From Cinclus cinclus (lineage: Eukaryota > Chordata > Aves > Passeriformes > Cinclidae): DNA of 64,000 nucleotides. Below, in pieces: positions 23,476 to 35,904 of the stretch; position 1 is the first letter of the stretch; each line of letters starts with the position of its first letter. The stretch lies in contig NC_085047.1 in the NCBI RefSeq assembly GCF_963662255.1, positions 22,635,258 to 22,699,257 of the forward strand, in the 5' to 3' direction. Below the pieces are notes generated by a model, which saw nothing but the letters and a program-made list of their open reading frames with translations, made no database searches and was not told the origin of the DNA. Position numbers and translations under genes: made by a program.

Positions 23476-24856
23476 GCGGCAGAAGCGAAAGCCAGGAGCA
23501 GCGCGCTCGGTGCGAGAAGTAGAGGGCGCTTCGCCTCCTTGGGAAGGAAATCGCGTCTGGGCACGAACGACAGCCAGCGAAGCTTCAGGAACAACAGGCT
23601 GTTCTGCTCAGCGTACGAGCCTGAAGTGAGTGGCAAGGGGTAAGCGGGCAGTTCCAAGGCATCTAGCTTTCCTGCTAGCAATGCCATTTCTACCCTGCCG
23701 TGCAAAACGTTGTCCTTTGCCGTTATGCTCCGAGATGCAGAGAGCACGTCGGCAGACGCAGTGCAGAGGGAAAGGACACAGTATCCTTGGGAGTGTGACG
23801 CCGCTTAGGCGGGCAAAGCAGAAAGGTGCCGCCCTGCACCGGCTTTGACTGCCTGAGCTTCCTTGCTAGGACAGCACCTGTCGAAAGCTGGCAACTAGGC
23901 TGCCAGAGTGCAGAATGTAGGCGGTGCGGCACGCTTGCTTGCCGAAAGCCAGTATCAGCGAGACAGCGTGCTAGGCTCTGTTTCACAGCTCCTTGGAGAA
24001 CACGCACTGGAAGAATGCCGTCTCTGTTCCGCAAAAGCTCTGCCCCAGTGAAAGGTGGAAGAAGCAGCCTGTGGCCACGGGCAGAGCTGGTCAACAGCTG
24101 CGCCTAACTTTCCCAAGCTGCGAGAGCATTCGCAGCCGAGTTCTGCTTTGACAGAGCTATTGGTGAACTTTTGCGGTCCCGGAAGCTGCTGAAACCAAGG
24201 CTGTGTTCCGCCTCTTCATTCTTGGCTTTCTGTGCTCCAGCGAGTTGTCAAGCTCGGACACGGCATTCAGCTTTGCCGCCTCTCTGCACGGAAAGCACTA
24301 GACAGAACTAGTGTGCTTCGTGCATGCTCTCTCCTCGCTTTTATGGTCACGGCTCTGCTTTTTGCTTGGCAGCGTTCACAGGGTCCACGGCGTACCTCTT
24401 GCACAGCGAGAGGTGGCCGGCGAGGAATACTTGCTGGCTTAAGTCGTTCCATGCTCAAGGCATTCATCAGAGCAACACAGTGTGGGAAAAGAGGAGGGAA
24501 CATTGCAGGACAAATTTCTATGCCGGGACATTATTGTCTGCGAGACAGCTCTCCGGAGCGCTAGTATTTGGCCAGGCTGAAATCAGCGCCACGGGAAGCC
24601 AATCTGACAAGCGGAGTGCAAACGAGCGCGGCGATATGGGGCCGCTTGGCAGGTGGCCGAAGAAAGACGGCTGCCCCGTGAATGTGGTGCCAGAAGGCAA
24701 GTTTCAGCAGGGCGTTCCGGGCCAGCTCAATGTGCAGCCGCAGTTGTTCTAGGCGAGTTCTAGCCGAGAAGCTTTCCGTCTCCATTCACGAGACAAGAAA
24801 GGCAGAAGGCAAGGGCACCCAGGGTTGAGAAGAAAAGTGCGCGTAGCGAGCTCGTT
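23476..24856 (+). repeat. Repeat unit 18
   Basis: Type ACCGGAAGG. It matches unit 15 up to about 24008, then differs at site 534 (24009), where the three-unit duplication tract ends. Confidence 0.97.
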
Positions 24857-26237
24857 GCGGCAGAAGCGAAAGCCAGGAGCAGCGCGCTCGGTGCGAGAAG
24901 TAGAGGGCGCTTCGCCTCCTTGGGAAGGAAATGGCGTCTGGGCACGAACGACAGCCAGCGAAGCTTCAGGAACAACAGGCTGTTCTGCTCAGCGTACGAG
25001 CCTGAAGTGAGTGGCAAGGGGTAAGCGGGCAGTTCCAAGGCATCTAGCTTTCCTGCTAGCAATGCCATTTCTACCCTGCCGTGCAAAACGTTGTCCTTTG
25101 CCGTTATGCTCCGAGATGCAGAGAGCACGTCGGCAGACGCAGTGCAGAGGGAAAGGACACAGTATCCTTGGGAGTGTGACGCCGCTTAGGCGGGCAAAGC
25201 AGAAAGGTGCCGCCCTGCACCGGCTTTGACTGCCTGAGCTTCCTTGCTAGGACAGCACCTGTCGAAAGCTGGCAACTAGGCTGCCAGAGTGCAGAATGTA
25301 GGCGGTGCGGCACGCTTGCTTGCCGAAAGCCAGTATCAGCGAGACAGCGTGCTAGGCTCTGTTTCACAGCTCCTTGGAGAACACGCACTGGAAGAATGCC
25401 GTCTCTGTTCCGCAAAAGCTCTGCCCCAGTGAAAGGTGGAAGAAGCAGCCTGTGGCCACGGGCAGAGCTGGTCAACAGCTGCGCCTAACTTTCCCAAGCT
25501 GCGAGAGCATTCGCAGCCGAGTTCTGCTTTGACAGAGCTATTGGTGAACTTTTGCAGTCCCGGAAGCTGCTGAAACCAAGGCTGTGTTCCGCCTCTTCAT
25601 TCTTGGCTTTCTGTGCTCCAGCGAGTTGTCAAGCTCGGACACGGCATTCAGCTTTGCCGCCTCTCTGCACGGAAAGCACTAGACAGAACTAGTGTGCTTC
25701 GTGCATGCTCTCTCCTCGCTTTTATGGTCACGGCTCTGCTTTTTGCTTGGCAGCGTTCACAGGGTCCACGGCGTACCTCTTGCATGGCGAGAGGTGGCCG
25801 GCGAGGAATACTTGCTGGCTTAAGTCGTTCCATGCTCAAGGCATTCATCAGAGCAACACAGTGTGGGAAAAGAGGAGGGAACATTGCAGGACAAATTTCT
25901 ATGCCGGGACATTATTGTCTGCGAGACAGCTCTCCGGAGCGCTAGTATTTGGCCAGGCTGAAATCAGCGCCACGGGAAGCCAATCTGACAAGCGGAGTGC
26001 AAACGAGCGCGGCGATATGGGGCCGCTTGGCAGGTGGCTGAAGAAAGACGGCTGCCCCGTGAATGTGGTGCCAGAAGGCAAGTTTCAGCAGGGCGTTCCG
26101 GGCCAGCTCAATGTGCAGCCGCAGTTGTTCTAGGCGAGTTCTAGCCAAGAAGCTTTCCGTCTCCATTCACGAGACAAGAAAGGCAGAAGGCAAGGGCACC
26201 CAGGGTTGAGAAGAAAAGTGCGCGTAGCGAGCTCGTT
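24857..26237 (+). repeat. Repeat unit 19
   Basis: Type AGCGAAGGA. Rare changes are T at 25785 and T at 26039. The latter sits at the same unit position as the T in units 14 and 17, but without their deletion. Site 1291 is A (26157). Confidence 0.97.
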
Positions 26238-27618
26238 GCGGCAGAAGCGAAAGCCAGGAGCAGCGCGCTCGGTGCGAGAAGTAGAGGGCGCTTCGCCTCC
26301 TTGGGAAGGAAATGGCGTCTGGGCACGAACGACAGCCAGCGAAGCTTCAGGAACAACAGGCTGTTCTGCTCAGCGTACGAGCCTGAAGTGAGTGGCAAGG
26401 GGTAAGCGGGCAGTTCCAAGGCATCTAGCTTTCCTGCTAGCAATGCCATTTCTACCCTGCCGTGCAAAACGTTGTCCTTTGCCGTTATGCTCCGAGATGC
26501 AGAGAGCACGTCGGCAGACGCAGTGCAGAGGGAAAGGACACAGTATCCTTGGGAGTGTGACGCCGCTTAGGCGGGCAAAGCAGAAAGGTGCCGCCCTGCA
26601 CCGGCTTTGACTGCCTGAGCTTCCTTGCTAGGACAGCACCTGTCGAAAGCTGGCAACTAGGCTGCCAGAGTGCAGAATGTAGGCGGTGCGGCACGCTTGC
26701 TTGCCGAAAGCCAGTATCAGCGAGACAGCGTGCTAGGCTCTGTTTCACAGTTCCTTGGAGAACACGCACTGGAAGAATGCCGTCTCTGTTCCGCAAAAGC
26801 TCTGCCCCAGTGAAAGGTGGAAGAAGCAGCCTGTGGCCACGGGCAGAGCTGGTCAACAGCTGCGCCTAACTTTCCCAAGCTGCGAGAGCATTCGCAGCCG
26901 AGTTCTGCTTTGACAGAGCTATTGGTGAACTTTTGCAGTCCCGGAAGCTGCTGAAACCAAGGCTGTGTTCCGCCTCTTCATTCTTGGCTTTCTGTGCTCC
27001 AGCGAGTTGTCAAGCTCGGACACGGCATTCAGCTTTGCCGCCTCTCTGCACGGAAAGCACTAGACAGAACTAGTGTGCTTCGTGCATGCTCTCTCCTCGC
27101 TTTTATGGTCACGGCTCTGCTTTTTGCTTGGCAGCGTTCTCAGGGTCCACGGCGTACCTCTTGCACGGCGAGAGGTGGCCGGCGAGGAATACTTGCTGGC
27201 TTAAGTCGTTCCATGCTCAAGGCATTCATCAGAGCAACACAGTGTGGGAAAAGAGGAGGGAACATTGCAGGACAAATTTCTATGCCGGGACATTATTGTC
27301 TGCGAGACAGCTCTCCGGAGCGCTAGTATTTGGCCAGGCTGAAATCAGCGCCACGGGAAGCCAATCTGACAAGCGGAGTGCAAACGAGCGCGGCGATATG
27401 GGGCCGCTTGGCAGGTGGCCGAAGAAAGACGGCTGCCCCGTGAATGTGGTGCCAGAAGGCAAGTTTCAGCAGGGCGTTCCGGGCCAGCTCAATGTGCAGC
27501 CGCAATTGTTCTAGGCGAGTTCTAGCCGAGAAGCTTTCCGTCTCCATTCACGAGACAAGAAAGGCAGAAGGCAAGGGCACCCAGGGTTGAGAAGAAAAGT
27601 GCGCGTAGCGAGCTCGTT
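26238..27618 (+). repeat. Repeat unit 20
   Basis: Type AGCGATGGG. Rare changes are T at 26751 and A at 27505. Confidence 0.97.
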
Positions 27619-28999
27619 GCGGCAGAAGCGAAAGCCAGGAGCAGCGCGCTCGGTGCGAGAAGTAGAGGGCGCTTCGCCTCCTTGGGAAGGAAATGGCGTC
27701 TGGGCACGAACGACAGCCAGCGAAGCTTCAGGAACAACAGGCTGTTCTGCTCAGCGTACGAGCCTGAAGTGAGTGGCAAGGGGTAAGCGGGCAGTTCCAA
27801 GGCATCTAGCTTTCCTGCTAGCAATGCCATTTCTACCCTGCCATGCAAAACGTTGTCCTTTGCCGTTATGCTCCGAGATGCAGAGAGCACGTCGGCAGAC
27901 GCAGTGCAGAGGGAAAGGACACAGTATCCTTGGGAGTGTGACGCCGCTTAGGCGGGCAAAGCAGAAAGGTGCCGCCCTGCACCGGCTTTGACTGCCTGAG
28001 CTTCCTTGCTAGGACAGCACCTGTCGAAAGCTGGCAACTAGGCTGCCAGAGTGCAGAATGTAGGCGGTGCGGCACGCTTGCTTGCCGAAAGCCAGTATCA
28101 GCGAGACAGCGTGCTAGGCTCTGTTTCACAGCTCCTTGGAGAACACGCACTTGAAGAATGCCGTCTCTGTTCCGCAAAAGCTCTGCCCCAGTGAAAGGTG
28201 GAAGAAGCAGCCTGTGGCCACGGGCAGAGCTGGTCAACAGCTGCGCCTAACTTTCCCAAGCTGCGAGAGCATTCGCAGCCGAGTTCTGCTTTGACAGAGC
28301 TATTGGTGAACTTTTGCAGTCCCGGAAGCTGCTGAAACCAAGGCTGTGTTCCGCCTCTTCATTCTTGGCTTTCTGTGCTCCAGCGAGTTGTCAAGCTCGG
28401 ACACGGCATTCAGCTTTGCCGCCTCTCTGCACGGAAAGCACTAGACAGAACTAGTGTGCTTCGTGCATGCTCTCTCCTCGCTTTTATGGTCACGGCTCTG
28501 CTTTTTGCTTGGCAGCGTTCACAGGGTCCACGGCGTAACTCTTGCACAGCGAGAGGTGGCCGGCGAGGAATACTTGCTGGCTTAAGTCGTTCCATGCTCA
28601 AGGCATTCATCAGAGCAACACAGTGTGGGAAAAGAGGAGGGAACATTGCAGGACAAATTTCTATGCCGGGACATTATTGTCTGCGAGACAGCTCTCCGGA
28701 GCGCTAGTATTTGGCCAGGCTGAAATCAGCGCCACGGGAAGCCAATCTGACAAGCGGAGTGCAAACGAGCGCGGCGATATGGGGCCGCTTGGCAGGTGGC
28801 CGAAGAAAGACGGCTGCCCCGTGAATGTGGTGCCAGAAGGCAAGTTTCAGCAGGGCGTTCCGGGCCAGCTCAATGTGCAGCCGCAGTTGTTCTAGGCGAG
28901 TTCTAGCCGAGAAGCTTTCCGTCTCCATTCACGAGACAAGAAAGGCAGAAGGCAAGGGCACCCGGGGTTGAGAAGAAAAGTGCGCGTAGCGAGCTCGTT
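27619..28999 (+). repeat. Repeat unit 21
   Basis: Type AGCTAAAGG. Rare changes are A at 27843, A at 28538 and G at 28964. The change at 28538 turns a TAC codon of the longest open frame into TAA. Confidence 0.97.
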
Positions 29000-30380
29000 G
29001 CGGCAGAAGCGAAAGCCAGGAGCAGCGCGCTCGGTGCGAGAAGTAGAGGGCGCTTCGCCTCCTTGGGAAGGAAATGGCGTCTGGGCACGAACGACAGCCA
29101 GCGAAGCTTCAGGAACAACAGGCTGTTCTGCTCAGCGTACGAGCCTGAAGTGAGTGGCAAGGGGTAAGCGGGCAGTTCCAAGGCATCTAGCTTTCCTGCT
29201 AGCAATGCCATTTCTACCCTGCCGTGCAAAACGTTGTCCTTTGCCGTTATGCTCCGAGATGCAGAGAGCACGTCGGCAGACGCAGTGCAGAGGGAAAGGA
29301 CACAGTATCCTTGGGAGTGTGACGCCGCTTAGGCGGGCAAAGCAGAAAGGTGCCGCCCTGCACCGGCTTTGACTGCCTGAGCTTCCTTGCTAGGACAGCA
29401 CCTGTCGAAAGCTGGCAACTAGGCTGCCAGAGTGCAGAATGTAGGCGGTGCGGCACGCTTGCTTGCCGAAAGCCAGTATCAGCGAGACAGCGTGCTAGGC
29501 TCTGTTTCACAGCTCCTTGGAGAACACGCACTGGAAGAATGCCGTCTCTGTTCCGCAAAAGCTCTGCCCCAGTGAAAGGTGGAAGAAGCAGCCTGTGGCC
29601 ACGGGCAGAGCTGGTCAACAGCTGCGCCTAACTTTCCCAAGCTGCGAGAGCATTCGCAGCCGAGTTCTGCTTTGACAGAGCTATTGGTGAACTTTTGCAG
29701 TCCCGGAAGCTGCTGAAACCAAGGCTGTGTTCCGCCTCTTCATTCTTGGCTTTCTGTGCTCCAGCGAGTTGTCAAGCTCGGACACGGCATTCAGCTTTGC
29801 CGCCTCTCTGCACGGAAAGCACTAGACAGAACTAGTGTGCTTCGTGCATGCTCTCTCCTCGCTTTTATGGTCACGGCTCTGCTTTTTGCTTGGCAGCGTT
29901 CACAGGGTCCACGGCGTACCTCTTGCACGGCGAGAGGTGGCCGGCGAGGAATACTTGCTGGCTTAAGTCGTTCCATGCTCAAGGCATTCATCAGAGCAAC
30001 ACAGTGTGGGAAAAGAGGAGGGAACATTGCAGGACAAATTTCTATGCCGGGACATTATTGTCTGCGAGACAGCTCTCCGGAGCGCTAGTATTTGGCCAGG
30101 CTGAAATCAGCGCCACGGGAAGCCAATCTGACAAGCGGAGTGCAAACGAGCGCGGCGATATGGGGCCGCTTGGCAGGTGGCCGAAGAAAGACGGCTGCCC
30201 CGTGAATGTGGTGCCAGAAGGCAAGTTTCAGCAGGGCGTTCCGGGCCAGCTCAATGTGCAGCCGCAGTTGTTCTAGGCGAGTTCTAGCCGAGAAGCTTTC
30301 CGTCTCCATTCACGAGACAAGAAAGGCAGAAGGCAAGGGCACCCAGGGTTGAGAAGAAAAGTGCGCGTAGCGAGCTCGTT
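29000..30380 (+). repeat. Repeat unit 22
   Basis: Type AGCGAAGGG, with no rare changes noticed. It differs from unit 28, so the six-unit duplication does not extend this far left. Confidence 0.97.
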
Positions 30381-31761
30381 GCGGCAGAAGCGAAAGCCAG
30401 GAGCAGCGCGCTCGGTGCGAGAAGTAGAGGGCGCTTCGCCTCCTTGGGAAGGAAATGGCGTCTGGGCACGAACGACAGCCAGCGAAGCTTCAGGAACAAC
30501 AGGCTGTTCTGCTCAGCGTACGAGCCTGAAGTGAGTGGCAAGGGGTAAGCGGGCAGTTCCAAGGCATCTAGCTTTCCTGCTAGCAATGCCATTTCTACCC
30601 TGCCGTGCAAAACGTTGTCCTTTGCCGTTATGCTCCGAGATGCAGAGAGCACGTCGGCAGACGCAGTGCAGAGGGAAAGGACACAGTATCCTTGGGAGTG
30701 TGACGCCGCTTAGGCGGGCAAAGCAGAAAGGTGCCGCCCTGCACCGGCTTTGACTGCCTGAGCTTCCTTGCTAGGACAGCACCTGTCGAAAGCTGGCAAC
30801 TAGGCTGCCAGAGTGCAGAATGTAGGCGGTGCGGCACGCTTGCTTGCCGAAAGCCAGTATCAGCGAGACAGCGTGCTAGGCTCTGTTTCACAGCTCCTTG
30901 GAGAACACGCACTGGAAGAATGCCGTCTCTGTTCCGCAAAAGCTCTGCCCCAGTGAAAGGTGGAAGAAGCAGCCTGTGGCCACGGGCAGAGCTGGTCAAC
31001 AGCTGCGCCTAACTTTCCCAAGCTGCGAGAGCATTCGCAGCCGAGTTCTGCTTTGACAGAGCTATTGGTGAACTTTTGCAGTCCCGGAAGCTGCTGAAAC
31101 CAAGGCTGTGTTCCGCCTCTTCATTCTTGGCTTTCTGTGCTCCAGCGAGTTGTCAAGCTCGGACACGGCATTCAGCTTTGCCGCCTCTCTGCACGGAAAG
31201 CACTAGACAGAACTAGTGTGCTTCGTGCATGCTCTCTCCTCGCTTTTATGGTCACGGCTCTGCTTTTTGCTTGGCAGCGTTCTCAGGGTCCACGGCGTAC
31301 CTCTTGCACAGCGAGAGGTGGCCGGCGAGGAATACTTGCTGCCTTAAGTCGTTCCATGCTCAAGGCATTCATCAGAGCAACACAATGTGGGAAAAGAGGA
31401 GGGAACATTGCAGGACAAATTTCTATGCCGGGACATTATTGTCTGCGAGACAGCTCTCCGGAGCGCTAGTATTTGGCCAGGCTGAAATCAGCGCCACGGG
31501 AAGCCAATCTGACAAGCGGAGTGCAAACGAGCGCGGCGATATGGGGCCGCTTGGCAGGTGGCCGAAGAAAGACGGCTGCCCCGTGAATGTGGTGCCAGAA
31601 GGCAAGTTTCAGCAGGGCGTTCCGGGCCAGCTCAATATGCAGCCGCAGTTGTTCTAGGCGAGTTCTAGCCGAGAAGCTTTCCGTCTCCATTCACGAGACA
31701 AGAAAGGCAGAAGGCAAGGGCACCCAGGGTTGAGAAGAAAAGTGCGCGTAGCGAGCTCGTT
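30381..31761 (+). repeat. Repeat unit 23, first copy of six-unit block
   Basis: Type AGCGATACG. Rare A at 31385 and A at 31637 are both shared only with unit 29. Site 77 (30457) differs from unit 29 and marks the left edge of the matching tract. Confidence 0.97.
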
Positions 31762-33142
31762 GCGGCAGAGGCGAAAGCCAGGAGCAGTGCGCTCGGTGCG
31801 AGAAGTAGAGGGCGCTTCGCCTCCTTGGGAAGGAAATGGCGTCTGGGCACGAACGACAGCCAGCGAAGCTTCAGGAACAACAGGCTGTTCTGCTCAGCGT
31901 ACGAGCCTGAAGTGAGTGGCAAGGGGTAAGCGGGCAGTTCCAAGGCATCTAGCTTTCCTGCTAGCAATGCCATTTCTACCCTGCCGTGCAAAACGTTGTC
32001 CTTTGCCGTTATGCTCCGAGATGCAGAGAGCACGTCGGCAGACGCAGTGCAGAGGGAAAGGACACAGTATCCTTGGGAGTGTGACGCCGCTTAGGCGGGC
32101 AAAGCAGAAAGGTGCCGCCCTGCACCGGCTTTGACTGCCTGAGCTTCCTTGCTAGGACAGCACCTGTCGAAAGCTGGCAACTAGGCTGCCAGAGTGCAGA
32201 ATGTAGGCGGTGCGGCACGCTTGCTTGCCGAAAGCCAGTATCAGCGAGACAGCGTGCTAGGCTCTGTTTCACAGCTCCTTGGAGAACACGCACTTGAAGA
32301 ATGCCGTCTCTGTTCCGCAAAAGCTCTGCCCCAGTGAAAGGTGGAAGAAGCAGCCTGTGGCCACGGGCAGAGCTGGTCAACAGCTGCGCCTAACTTTCCC
32401 AAGCTGCGAGAGCATTCGCAGCCGAGTTCTGCTTTGACAGAGCTATTGGTGAACTTTTGCAGTCCCGGAAGCTGCTGAAACCAAGGCTGTGTTCCGCCTC
32501 TTCATTCTTGGCTTTCTGTGCTCCAGCGAGTTGTCAAGCTCGGACACGGCATTCAGCTTTGCCGCCTCTCTGCACGGAAAGCACTAGACAGAACTAGTGT
32601 GCTTCGTGCATGCTCTCTCCTCGCTTTTATGGTCACGGCTCTGCTTTTTGCTTGGCAGCGTTCACAGGGTCCACGGCGTACCTCTTGCACGGCGAGAGGT
32701 GGCCGGCGAGGAATACTTGCTGGCTTAAGTCGTTCCATGCTCAAGGCATTCATCAGAGCAACACAGTGTGGGAAAAGAGGAGGGAACATTGCAGGACAAA
32801 TTTCTATGCCGGGACATTATTGTCTGCGAGACAGCTCTACGGAGCGCTAGTATTTGGCCAGGCTGAAATCAGCGCCACGGGAAGCCAATCTGACAAGCGG
32901 AGTGCAAACGAGCGCGGCGATATGGGGCCGCTTGGCAGGTGGCCGAAGAAAGACGGCTGCCCCGTGAATGTGGTGCCAGAAGGCAAGTTTCAGCAGGGCG
33001 TTCCGGGCCAGCTCAATGTGCAGCCGCAGTTGTTCTAGGCGAGTTCTAGCCGAGAAGCTTTCCGTCTCCATTCACGAGACAAGAAAGGCAGAAGGCAAGG
33101 GCACCCAGGGTTGAGAAGAAAAGTGCGCGTAGTGAGCTCGTT
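31762..33142 (+). repeat. Repeat unit 24, first copy of six-unit block
   Basis: Type GGCTAAGGG. Rare T at 31788, A at 32839 and T at 33133 all recur in unit 30. The 32839 change turns a TCCG loop into TACG. Confidence 0.97.
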
Positions 33143-34523
33143 GCGGCAGAAGCGAAAGCCAGGAGCAGCGCGCTCGGTGCGAGAAGTAGAGGGCGCTTCG
33201 CCTCCTTGGGAAGGAAATCGCGTCTGGGCACGAACGACAGCCAGCGAAGCTTCAGGAACAACAGGCTGTTCTGCTCAGCGTACGAGCCTGAAGTGAGTGG
33301 CAAGGGGTAAGCGGGCAGTTCCAAGGCATCTAGCTTTCCTGCTAGCAATGCCATTTCTACCCTGCCGTGCAAAACGTTGTCCTTTGCCGTTATGCTCCGA
33401 GATGCAGAGAGCACGTCGGCAGACGCAGTGCAGAGGGAAAGGACACAGTATCCTTGGGAGTGTGACGCCGCTTAGGCGGGCAAAGCAGAAAGGTGCCGCC
33501 CTGCACCGGCTTTGACTGCCTGAGCTTCCTTGCTAGGACAGCACCTGTCGAAAGCTGGCAACTAGGCTGCCAGAGTGCAGAATGTAGGCGGTGCGGCACG
33601 CTTGCTTGCCGAAAGCCAGTATCAGCGAGACAGCGTGCTAGGCTCTGTTTCACAGCTCCTTGGAGAACACGCACTTGAAGAATGCCGTCTCTGTTCCGCA
33701 AAAGCTCTGCCCCAGTGAAAGGTGGAAGAAGCAGCCTGTGGCCACGGGCAGAGCTGGTCAACAGCTGCGCCTAACTTTCCCAAGCTGCGAGAGCATTCGC
33801 AGCCGAGTTCTGCTTTGACAGAGCTATTGGTGAACTTTTGCGGTCCCGGAAGCTGCTGAAACCAAGGCTGTGTTCCGCCTCTTCATTCTTGGCTTTCTGT
33901 GCTCCAGCGAGTTGTCAAGCTCGGACACGGCATTCAGCTTTGCCGCCTCTCTGCACGGAAAGCACTAGACAGAACTAGTGTGCTTCGTGCATGCTCTCTC
34001 CTCGCTTTTATGGTCACGGCTCTGCTTTTTGCTTGGCAGCGTTCACAGGGTCCACGGCGTACCTCTTGCACAGCGAGAGGTGGCCGGCGAGGAATACTTG
34101 CTGGCTTAAGTCGTTCCATGCTCAAGGCATTCATCAGAGCAACACAGTGTGGGAAAAGAGGAGGGAACATTGCAGGACAAATTTCTATGCCGGGACATTA
34201 TTGTCTGCGAGACAGCTCTCCGGAGCGCTAGTATTTGGCCAGGCTGAAATCAGCGCCACGGGAAGCCAATCTGACAAGCGGAGTGCAAACGAGCGCGGCG
34301 ATATGGGGCCGCTTGGCAGGTGGCCGAAGAAAGACGGCTGCCCCGTGAATGTGGTGCCAGAAGGCAAGTTTCAGCAGGGCGTTCCGGGCCAGCTCAATGT
34401 GCAGCCGCAGTTGTTCTAGGCGAGTTCTAGCCGAGAAGCTTTCCGTCTCCATTCACGAGACAAGAAAGGCAGAAGGCAAGGGCACCCAGGGTTGAGAAGA
34501 AAAGTGCGCGTAGCGAGCTCGTT
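33143..34523 (+). repeat. Repeat unit 25, first copy of six-unit block
   Basis: Type ACCTGAAGG, found only here and in unit 31. Confidence 0.97.
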
Positions 34524-35904
34524 GCGGCAGAGGCGAAAGCCAGGAGCAGCGCGCTCGGTGCGAGAAGTAGAGGGCGCTTCGCCTCCTTGGGAAGGAAATC
34601 GCGTCTGGGCACGAACGACAGCCAGCGAAGCTTCAGGAACAACAGGCTGTTCTGCTCAGCGTACGAGCCTGAAGTGAGTGGCAAGGGGTAAGCGGGCAGT
34701 TCCAAGGCATCTAGCTTTCCTGCTAGCAATGCCATTTCTACCCTGCCGTGCAAAACGTTGTCCTTTGCCGTTATGCTCCGAGATGCAGAGAGCACGTCGG
34801 CAGACGCAGTGCAGAGGGAAAGGACACAGTATCCTTGGGAGTGTGACGCCGCTTAGGCGGGCAAAGCAGAAAGGTGCCGCCCTGCACCGGCTTTGACTGC
34901 CTGAGCTTCCTTGCTAGGACAGCACCTGTCGAAAGCTGGCAACTAGGCTGCCAGAGTGCAGAATGTAGGCGGTGCGGCACGCTTGCTTGCCGAAAGCCAG
35001 TATCAGCGAGACAGCGTGCTAGGCTCTGTTTCACAGCTCCTTGGAGAACACGCACTTGAAGAATGCCGTCTCTGTTCCGCAAAAGCTCTGCCCCAGTGAA
35101 AGGTGGAAGAAGCAGCCTGTGGCCACGGGCAGAGCTGGTCAACAGCTGCGCCTAACTTTCCCAAGCTGCGAGAGCATTCGCAGCCGAGTTCTGCTTTGAC
35201 AGAGCTATTGGTGAACTTTTGCAGTCCCGGAAGCTGCTGAAACCAAGGCTGTGTTCCGCCTCTTCATTCTTGGCTTTCTGTGCTCCAGCGAGTTGTCAAG
35301 CTCGGACACGGCATTCAGCTTTGCCGCCTCTCTGCACGGAAAGCACTAGACAGAACTAGTGTGCTTCGTGCATGCTCTCTCCTCGCTTTTATGGTCACGG
35401 CTCTGCTTTTTGCTTGGCAGCGTTCACAGGGTCCACGGCGTACCTCTTGCACGGCGAGAGGTGGCCGGCGAGGAATACTTGCTGGCTTAAGTCGTTCCAT
35501 GCTCAAGGCATTCATCAGAGCAACACAGTGTGGGAAAAGAGGAGGGAACATTGCAGGACAAATTTCTATGCCGGGACATTATTGTCTGCGAGACAGCTCT
35601 CCGGAGCGCTAGTATTTGGCCAGGCTGAAATCAGCGCCACGGGAAGCCAATCTGACAAGCGGAGTGCAAACGAGCGCGGCGATATGGGGCCGCTTGGCAG
35701 GTGGCCGAAGAAAGACGGCTGCCCCGTGAATGTGGTGCCAGAAGGCAAGTTTCAGCAGGGCGTTCCGGGCCAGCTCAATGTGCAGCCGCAGTTGTTCTAG
35801 GCGAGTTCTAGCCAAGAAGCTTTCCGTCTCCATTCACGAGACAAGAAAGGCAGAAGGCAAGGGCACCCAGGGTTGAGAAGAAAAGTGCGCGTAGCGAGCT
35901 CGTT
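34524..35904 (+). repeat. Repeat unit 26, first copy of six-unit block
   Basis: Type GCCTAAGGA. The A at 35814 is the one mismatch I found between the two six-unit blocks; unit 32 has G at the equivalent 44101. Confidence 0.97.

Larger units (their letters stand above)
19411..24008 (+). repeat. Three-unit duplicated block, copy 2
   Basis: This is the partner of 15269-19866, with markers at 20276, the deletion near 23240, and 23277. It ends at site 534 of unit 18 (24009). Confidence 0.93.
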
